DNA of 64,000 nt from Aegilops tauschii subsp. strangulata (Eukaryota > Streptophyta > Magnoliopsida > Poales > Poaceae). The translations under genes and the position numbers were made by a program. Location: the NCBI RefSeq assembly GCF_002575655.3, contig NC_053036.3, positions 193,906,788 through 193,970,787 on the forward strand, given 5' to 3'. This document shows positions 63,731 to 64,000 of the stretch, one piece after another (within the stretch, counting starts at the first letter, position 1; every line of letters starts with the position of its first letter). The notes under the pieces were generated by a model. It had not been told where the DNA came from, ran no database searches, and worked only from the letters and a program-made list of their open reading frames with translations.

Positions 63731-64000
63731 GGTGGTCGCGGAAAATCTCCGGCGTGGCTACCGTTAAAGAAGAAGAAAAGAGGCCAAGGCGGTCACGGGT
63801 TTGCTCTCTCCAGTAATAATTGAAGGAACATCATTTGACTTGCAACGTGCTGAAGAATTAGTTTGACTCCGTAGGGTGCGAAAATGCTAAACACACGGAT
63901 GAATACGGGCTGATTACCGGCTCTGCTACATCAACGGACGTTTACTGGGCTTTTATCGGCTTTGCTATATCAAAAAATGACAAGTATGCCCCGGCCTATC
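63731..64000 (-). promoter_or_regulatory. Upstream region of CRK-4 with two W-boxes
   Basis: TTGACT occurs at 63,835-63,840 and again at 63,863-63,868 on the + strand, about 105 and 133 bp upstream of the CRK-4 start. Paired W-boxes are typical of WRKY-responsive defence genes, including other CRKs. I find no clear TATA box. The window ends within this region. Confidence 0.45.

Overview
The window is nuclear DNA from a grass, very probably a wheat/Aegilops/barley relative (Triticeae). It combines nested LTR retrotransposons with TA-flanked Stowaway-type elements (CTCCCTC ends), L1-type LINEs with the grass 3' tail (gatgcagaggccggggg), and GC-rich, split receptor-kinase exons. No prokaryotic feature is present. 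All calls come from reading the sequence; no database search was run.

Layout. Positions 1-28,105 are a nested stack of LTR retrotransposons that can be ordered in time. The oldest visible layer is a decayed element E (28,106-about 29,570). Into it went D, a large non-autonomous element with a tRNA-Met primer site, long LTRs and no recognisable gag-pol. D was then hit twice by one Gypsy family whose two RNase H-like domains suggest the Tat lineage. Copy B (12,203-25,083) is complete, with a perfect CAAAC target duplication. Copy C inserted in D's left LTR. A third copy, A, inserted in opposite orientation inside C's gag. This family also carries a multi-exon gene on the antisense strand, between integrase and the 3' LTR.

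Positions 29,680-64,000 hold a cluster of four cysteine-rich receptor-like kinase (CRK, two DUF26 domains plus kinase) loci. CRK-1 (31,074-33,628, +), CRK-2 (50,786-44,159, -) and CRK-4 (63,730-60,060, -) each have seven exons whose phases close perfectly, predicting 668, 673 and 678 residues. CRK-3 (51,204-54,142, +) is a broken copy, head-to-head with CRK-2. It has lost the kinase glycine loop and everything after exon 3. A degenerate full-size LINE (about 34,830-43,001), sitting in CACTA-like DNA, separates CRK-1 from CRK-2.

Most unusual structures. (1) A palindrome of about 5.4 kb (54,202-59,603) consists of two inverted copies of a 2.6-kb CTCCCTC-ended element around a 69-bp loop made of CRK kinase exon 4. 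(2) CRK-2 intron 4 is 4.1 kb long because a Stowaway MITE there was itself hit by three other elements, yet the coding frame stays open. (3) All five internal stops in copy B's gag-pol, and one in copy C, fit C-to-T change at CAG or CGA codons, the pattern expected of methylated cytosines. (4) The gag frame of the Gypsy family opens inside the LTR and reads through the primer-binding site.

How the genes relate: the CRKs are predicted plasma-membrane receptor kinases of stress and immune signalling. They share architecture and exon phases, so they are tandem and inverted duplicates. The rest of the window is mobile DNA, several pieces of which now shape CRK introns and flanks.
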